The translations under genes were made by a program, and so were the position numbers. Positions 30,655-34,112 of a stretch of 34,112 bases of DNA are shown here, in pieces (positions within the stretch are counted from its first letter, which is position 1; each line of letters begins with the position of its first letter). The stretch is from Bradyrhizobium lablabi (GTDB lineage: Bacteria > Pseudomonadota > Alphaproteobacteria > Rhizobiales > Xanthobacteraceae): the NCBI RefSeq assembly GCF_001440475.1, contig NZ_LLYB01000060.1, positions 15,558 through 49,669 on the forward strand. Direction: 5' to 3'. A model generated the notes under the pieces. That model searched no databases and was not told the origin of the DNA. It worked only from the letters and a program-made list of their open reading frames with translations.

Positions 30655-31845
30655 ATGGATCTCGCTTTCAGCAAGGAAGAAATCGCGTTTCGTGAAGAAG
30701 TAAGGGCCTTCTTCCGGGACAAAGTGCCGCCGGAGACGCGGCGCAAGATGGTCGAGGGCCGTCATCTCTCCAAGGACGAGATGATCGCCTGGTGGCGCAT
30801 TCTCAACAAGAAGGGTTGGGGCGTCTCGCACTGGCCGAAGGAATATGGCGGCACGGGCTGGACCTCGGTGCAGCACTACATCTTCAACGAAGAGCTGCAG
30901 ATGCATCCGGCGCCGGCGCCGCTCGCCTTCGGCGTCAGCATGGTCGGCCCGGTCATCTACACCTTCGGCAACGAGAAGCAGAAGCAGCAGTACCTGCCGC
31001 GCATCGCCAATGTCGACGACTGGTGGTGCCAGGGCTTCTCCGAGCCCGGCTCGGGATCGGACCTCGCCTCGCTGAAAACCAAGGCCGAGCGCAAGGGCGA
31101 CAAGTACATCATCAACGGCCAGAAGACCTGGACGACGCTCGCCCAGCACGCCGACATGATCTTCTGCCTCTGCCGCACCGACACCAATGCGAAGAAGCAG
31201 ATGGGCATCTCCTTCATCGTCTTCGACATGAAGTCGAAGGGCGTCACCGTGCGCCCGATCGAGACCATCGACGGCGGCCATGAGGTCAACGAAGTGTTCT
31301 TCGACGACGTCGAGGTGCCGGTCGAGAATCTGATCGGCGAGGAGAACAAGGGCTGGGACTACGCAAAGTTCCTGCTCGGCAATGAGCGCACCGGCATCGC
31401 CCGCGTCGGCGTCTCCAAGGAGCGGCTGCGCCGCATCAAGGATCTCGCCTCCAAGGTCGAACAGAACGGCAAGCCGGTGATCGAGGATCAGGGCTTCCGC
31501 GAGAAGCTCGCCGCTTGCGAAATCGAGCTCAAGGCGCTCGAACTGACCCAGCTCCGCGTCGTCGCCGATGAGGGCAAGCATGGCAAGGGCAAGCCCAATC
31601 CGGCGTCTTCGGTGCTGAAGATCAAGGGCTCGGAAATCCAGCAGACCACCACCGAGCTTCTGATGGAAGTGATCGGCCCGTTCGCCGCACCTTATGACGT
31701 GCATGGCGACGACGGCTCCAACGAGACCATGGACTGGACCGCCCAGATCGCGCCGAGCTACTTCAACAACCGCAAGGTTTCGATCTACGGCGGCTCCAAC
31801 GAGATCCAGCGCAACATCATCACCAAGGCGGTGCTGGGGCTTTAG
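30655..31845 (+). CDS. pimC: Acyl-CoA dehydrogenase, large subunit (PimC-like)
   Basis: This 396-residue acyl-CoA dehydrogenase starts MDLAFSKEEIAFREEVRAFF and has the FAD/substrate-binding GFSEPGSGSDLASLKTKAE and TWTTLAQHADM segments and a C-terminal IYGGSNEIQRNIITKAVLGL. The glutamate used as base in medium-chain dehydrogenases (YEGT) is a glycine here (Y378-G379). A candidate alternative base is E244 in the GNERTGIAR segment, comparable to the base position of isovaleryl-CoA dehydrogenase. The enzyme probably pairs with the small subunit encoded 167 bases downstream, as R. palustris PimC and PimD are thought to do for pimeloyl-CoA. A good AGGAGG lies five to six bases before the ATG. FAD would be the cofactor. 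Confidence 0.9.
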   Translation: MDLAFSKEEIAFREEVRAFFRDKVPPETRRKMVEGRHLSKDEMIAWWRILNKKGWGVSHWPKEYGGTGWTSVQHYIFNEELQMHPAPAPLAFGVSMVGPVIYTFGNEKQKQQYLPRIANVDDWWCQGFSEPGSGSDLASLKTKAERKGDKYIINGQKTWTTLAQHADMIFCLCRTDTNAKKQMGISFIVFDMKSKGVTVRPIETIDGGHEVNEVFFDDVEVPVENLIGEENKGWDYAKFLLGNERTGIARVGVSKERLRRIKDLASKVEQNGKPVIEDQGFREKLAACEIELKALELTQLRVVADEGKHGKGKPNPASSVLKIKGSEIQQTTTELLMEVIGPFAAPYDVHGDDGSNETMDWTAQIAPSYFNNRKVSIYGGSNEIQRNIITKAVLGL

Positions 31846-31858
31846 CCACAAGAACGCT

Positions 31859-31957
31859 TGTCGTCCCCCGCGAAGGCGGGGGACCCAGTACGCCGCGGCG
31901 GTCGGGCTTACGGCAGGCGCCTGCGATTACTGGATCCCCGCATTCGCGGGGATGACA
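31859..31957. repeat. Inverted repeat in the pimC-pimD gap
   Basis: The left arm 31859-31890 (TGTCGTCCCCCGCGAAGGCG...) and right arm 31928-31957 (...CATTCGCGGGGATGACA) are imperfect complements, with a loop of about 37 bases. The outer ends (TGTC.TCCC / GG.ATGACA) recall the other repeats in this operon. The right arm ends 55 bases before the pimD start. Confidence 0.8.
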
Positions 31958-32012
31958 ATCGAGAGCGCGGCAACGGCGTTGCCCGAATTGAATTCTGGAG
32001 AGAGTAACGAAC

Positions 32013-33152
32013 ATGGATTTTGATTTGTCCGAGGAGCAGCGCCTTCTCAAGGAAAGCATCGACGGTCTGTTGACCGACTCCTACGATTTCGATGCGCGCA
32101 AGAAGTACCAGAAGGAAAAGGGCGGCTGGAGCAAGGCCGTCTGGGGCAAGCTCGCCGAGCAGGGCCTGCTTGGCCTGCCGTTCGCGGAAGCGGATGGCGG
32201 CTTCGGCGCCGGCGCGGTCGAGACCATGATCGTGATGGAGGCGCTCGGCAAGGCGCTGGTGCTGGAGCCGTATCTGGCGACCGTCGTGATCGGCGGCGGC
32301 TTCCTGCGCCATGGCGGCTCGGCCGAGCAGAAGGCCGCGCACATCCCCGGCATCATCGACGGGAGCAAGACGTTTGCCTTTGCGCAGCTCGAGAAGAACT
32401 CGCGCTATGACCTCGCCGATGTCTCCACCACTGCCAAGAAGGGTTCGGGGTGGGTGATCGACGGCGAAAAGTTCGTCGTGCTCAACGGCGAGAACGCCGA
32501 CACCCTGATCGTCACCGCGCGCACCAAGGGTGGCCGGCAGGACAAGACCGGCATCGGCGTGTTCCTGGTGCCGGCCAGTGCCAAGGGTGTCACCCGCAAG
32601 GGCTATCCGACCCAGGACGGCCTGCATGCGGCCGACATCACCTTCACTGGCGTCGAGGTCGGCGCAGATGCTCCGATCGGCGATCCCGAGAACGGCCTGG
32701 CGCTGATCGAGCGCGTGGTGGACGAAGCCCGCACCGCGATGTGCGCAGAGGCTGTCGGCGCGATGGACGAATCGCTGAAGTCGACCGTCGAATATCTCAA
32801 GACGCGAAAGCAGTTCGGCGTTGCGATCGGCACCTTCCAGACGCTGCAGCACCGCGCCGCCGATATGTTCGTGGCGCTGGAGCAGGCCCGCAGCATGTCG
32901 ATGTTCGCGACCATGGCGGCCGATTTCGACAGCGCCAAGGAGCGCGCGACCGCGGTCGCCGCCGCCAAGGTGCAGATCGGCAAATCAGGCAAGTTCATCG
33001 GCCAGCAGTCGATCCAGCTCCACGGCGGCATCGGCATGACCCAGGAAGCCAAGATCGGCCACTATTTCAAGCGGCTGACCATGATTGAGAATACGTTTGG
33101 CGACACCGACTACCACCTCCGCCGCGTCACCGATGCAGGCGGGCTAGTGTAG
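32013..33152 (+). CDS. pimD: Acyl-CoA dehydrogenase, small subunit (PimD-like)
   Basis: This 379-residue acyl-CoA dehydrogenase homologue starts MDFDLSEEQRLLKESIDGLL. The C-terminal region HGGIGMTQEAKIGHYFKRLTMIENTFGDTDYHLRRV replaces the usual IYEGTSQIQ end, so the canonical glutamate is missing. The usual SEPGSGSD loop is degenerate (AQLEKNSRYDLADV). Together these traits mark it as the non-catalytic or auxiliary partner in a heteromeric acyl-CoA dehydrogenase with PimC, similar in logic to paired FadE proteins of actinobacterial steroid catabolism. GGAGAGAG is the likely ribosome-binding site before the ATG. The annotation as pimeloyl-CoA dehydrogenase small subunit follows family resemblance. 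Confidence 0.88.
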   Translation: MDFDLSEEQRLLKESIDGLLTDSYDFDARKKYQKEKGGWSKAVWGKLAEQGLLGLPFAEADGGFGAGAVETMIVMEALGKALVLEPYLATVVIGGGFLRHGGSAEQKAAHIPGIIDGSKTFAFAQLEKNSRYDLADVSTTAKKGSGWVIDGEKFVVLNGENADTLIVTARTKGGRQDKTGIGVFLVPASAKGVTRKGYPTQDGLHAADITFTGVEVGADAPIGDPENGLALIERVVDEARTAMCAEAVGAMDESLKSTVEYLKTRKQFGVAIGTFQTLQHRAADMFVALEQARSMSMFATMAADFDSAKERATAVAAAKVQIGKSGKFIGQQSIQLHGGIGMTQEAKIGHYFKRLTMIENTFGDTDYHLRRVTDAGGLV

Positions 33153-33160
33153 TTTCAACT

Positions 33161-33234
33161 GTCATTGCCGGGCTTGAACCGGCAATCCATCGCCCTTCGA
33201 AAAGATGGATGCCCGGGTCAAGCCCGGGCATGAC
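33161..33234. repeat. Inverted repeat in the pimD-SDR gap
   Basis: The left arm 33161-33190 (GTCATTGCCGGGCTTGAACC...) and right arm 33205-33234 (...GGTCAAGCCCGGGCATGAC) are complementary over 30 bases with a few mismatches and a 14-base loop. It begins eight bases after the pimD stop and would form a stable hairpin in the polycistronic mRNA. Confidence 0.85.
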
Positions 33235-33276
33235 GAGTCGTTGTGACGAGAGACAGATAACAGGGAGGCAACAACA

Positions 33277-34050
33277 ATGAAAAACACCCCGTTCGATCTC
33301 ACCGGAAAAGTCGCCATCATCACCGGCTCCAGCCGCGGCATCGGCCGTTCATCCGCCGAACTGCTGGCCAAGCTCGGCGCCAAGGTCGTGATCTCCAGCC
33401 GCAAGGCCGACGCCTGCCACGAAGTGGCCGAAGGCATCAAAAAGGCCGGCGGCGACGCCCATGTCATTCCCTGCAACATCTCCCGCCGCCAGGAAGTCGA
33501 GGCGCTGGTCGCAGGCACCACGAAGCATTACGGCAAGGTCGACATCCTCGTCTGCAACGCCGCGGTGAACCCGTATTACGGCCCGCTGCTCGACATCAAG
33601 GACGAGGCCTTCGACAAGATCATGGGCTCCAACGTCAAGAGCAACATCTGGCTCTGCGCACTGGCGATCCCGCAGATGGCGGAGCGCGGCAACGGCTCGG
33701 TGGTGATCATCTCTTCCATCGGGGGCATGCGCGGTTCCACCGTGATCGGCGCCTACGGCATTTCGAAAGCAGCCGATTTCGCGCTCTGCCGCAGCCTCGC
33801 CGGCGAATGGGGCCCGAAGGGCGTCCGCGTCAATTGCGTGGCGCCGGGCCTCGTCAAAACCGATTTCGCCCGCGCGCTGTGGGAAGACCCCGAAAACCTC
33901 AAGCGCCGCACATCAGGCACGCCGCTGCGCCGCATCGGCGAGCCCGACGAAATCGCCGGTGCAGTGGCCTATCTGGCGTCCGACGCGTCGACGTTCATGA
34001 CCGGCCAGACCATTGTGGTGGATGGCGGCGTGACTACGGCGGCGACGTGA
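33277..34050 (+). CDS. SDR family oxidoreductase at the end of the pim-like operon
   Basis: This 257-residue classical short-chain dehydrogenase has TGSSRGIG at 16-23, NAA at 94-96 and catalytic S147, Y160 and K164. It ends PLRRIGEPDEIAGAVAYLASDASTFMTGQTIVVDGGVTT, typical of FabG-like or DHRS4-like reductases. A GGGAGGC site precedes the ATG. It is distinct from the SDR at 3169-3930 (HSD10-like). It may act on a hydroxy or keto intermediate or on a carbonyl side product of the pathway. It is probably cotranscribed with pimCD despite the repeat in the gap. I do not assign a substrate or equate it with PimE. Confidence 0.87.
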   Translation: MKNTPFDLTGKVAIITGSSRGIGRSSAELLAKLGAKVVISSRKADACHEVAEGIKKAGGDAHVIPCNISRRQEVEALVAGTTKHYGKVDILVCNAAVNPYYGPLLDIKDEAFDKIMGSNVKSNIWLCALAIPQMAERGNGSVVIISSIGGMRGSTVIGAYGISKAADFALCRSLAGEWGPKGVRVNCVAPGLVKTDFARALWEDPENLKRRTSGTPLRRIGEPDEIAGAVAYLASDASTFMTGQTIVVDGGVTTAAT

Positions 34051-34062
34051 TGCGTTTCGTCC

Positions 34063-34112
34063 CCCTCTCCCCTTGTGGGAGAGGGTGGATCGAATGAGCG
34101 AAGCTCATTCGA
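34063..34112. repeat. Tandem hairpins at the window end (CCCTCTCCC / TCGAATGAGC elements)
   Basis: CCCTCTCCC (34063-34071) pairs perfectly with GGGAGAGGG (34077-34085). Immediately after, TCGAATGAGC (34090-34099) pairs perfectly with GCTCATTCGA (34103-34112) around a GAA loop. The second hairpin ends exactly at the window edge and the element probably continues. It resembles a common Bradyrhizobium intergenic repeat (recalled). Confidence 0.8.

Overview
The window looks like a catabolic island on the chromosome of a Bradyrhizobium-type alphaproteobacterium (Nitrobacteraceae). The reasons are high-GC coding sequence, many branched-chain-type (Liv/HAAT) ABC transporter genes, several families of palindromic intergenic repeats of the kind common in Bradyrhizobium and Rhodopseudomonas, and a gene set matching the Rhodopseudomonas palustris pim (dicarboxylate) operon. 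The genus is an inference. No tRNA, rRNA, transposase, phage gene or CRISPR array was seen.

Left block (about 0.4-15 kb). A plus-strand run encodes a crotonase, a feruloyl-CoA-synthase-like ligase, an HSD10-like short-chain dehydrogenase, a 4-hydroxybenzoyl-CoA-type thioesterase and a periplasmic substrate-binding protein (443-5709). This reads as activation, hydration, oxidation and CoA release for a phenylpropanoid-like or other aromatic acyl-CoA, plus uptake. On the minus strand lies a matching transporter core: LivF, a fused LivM-LivG and LivH (8674-12217). It is divergent from a MarR regulator (12394-12912), with an AT-rich inverted repeat between them. Two large c-di-GMP proteins with different sensor domains bracket this core: PAS-PAS-GAF-GGDEF-EAL (5925-8498) and PAS-PAS-GGDEF-EAL (12922-15069). 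The layout resembles the R. palustris cou locus (CoA ligase, hydratase, MarR repressor, ABC transporter).

Middle block (15.2-26.4 kb, all minus strand). In transcription order it holds an IclR regulator, LivG, LivF, LivH and LivM, then four tandem paralogous substrate-binding proteins, then a MOFRL-type glycerate 2-kinase. Intrinsic terminator hairpins follow the first three binding-protein genes, so the array looks built for separate or graded expression of alternative receptors around one membrane core.

Right block (26.4-34.1 kb, plus strand). Divergent from iclR is a pim-like beta-oxidation operon: a bifunctional hydratase/3-hydroxyacyl-CoA dehydrogenase (pimF), a dicarboxylate-CoA ligase (pimA), large and small acyl-CoA dehydrogenase subunits (pimC, pimD) and an SDR. 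A 19-bp perfect palindrome in the iclR-pimF gap is the likely IclR operator. The thiolase (pimB) that sits between pimA and pimC in R. palustris is absent; a palindromic repeat occupies that gap. Each gap between genes of this operon carries a different inverted-repeat element.

I found no clearly new class of system. The most notable structures are the four-receptor array with interleaved terminators, the IclR palindrome, the repeat-loaded pim operon lacking a thiolase, and a short in-frame leader ORF placed over a repeat-derived hairpin before the thioesterase.
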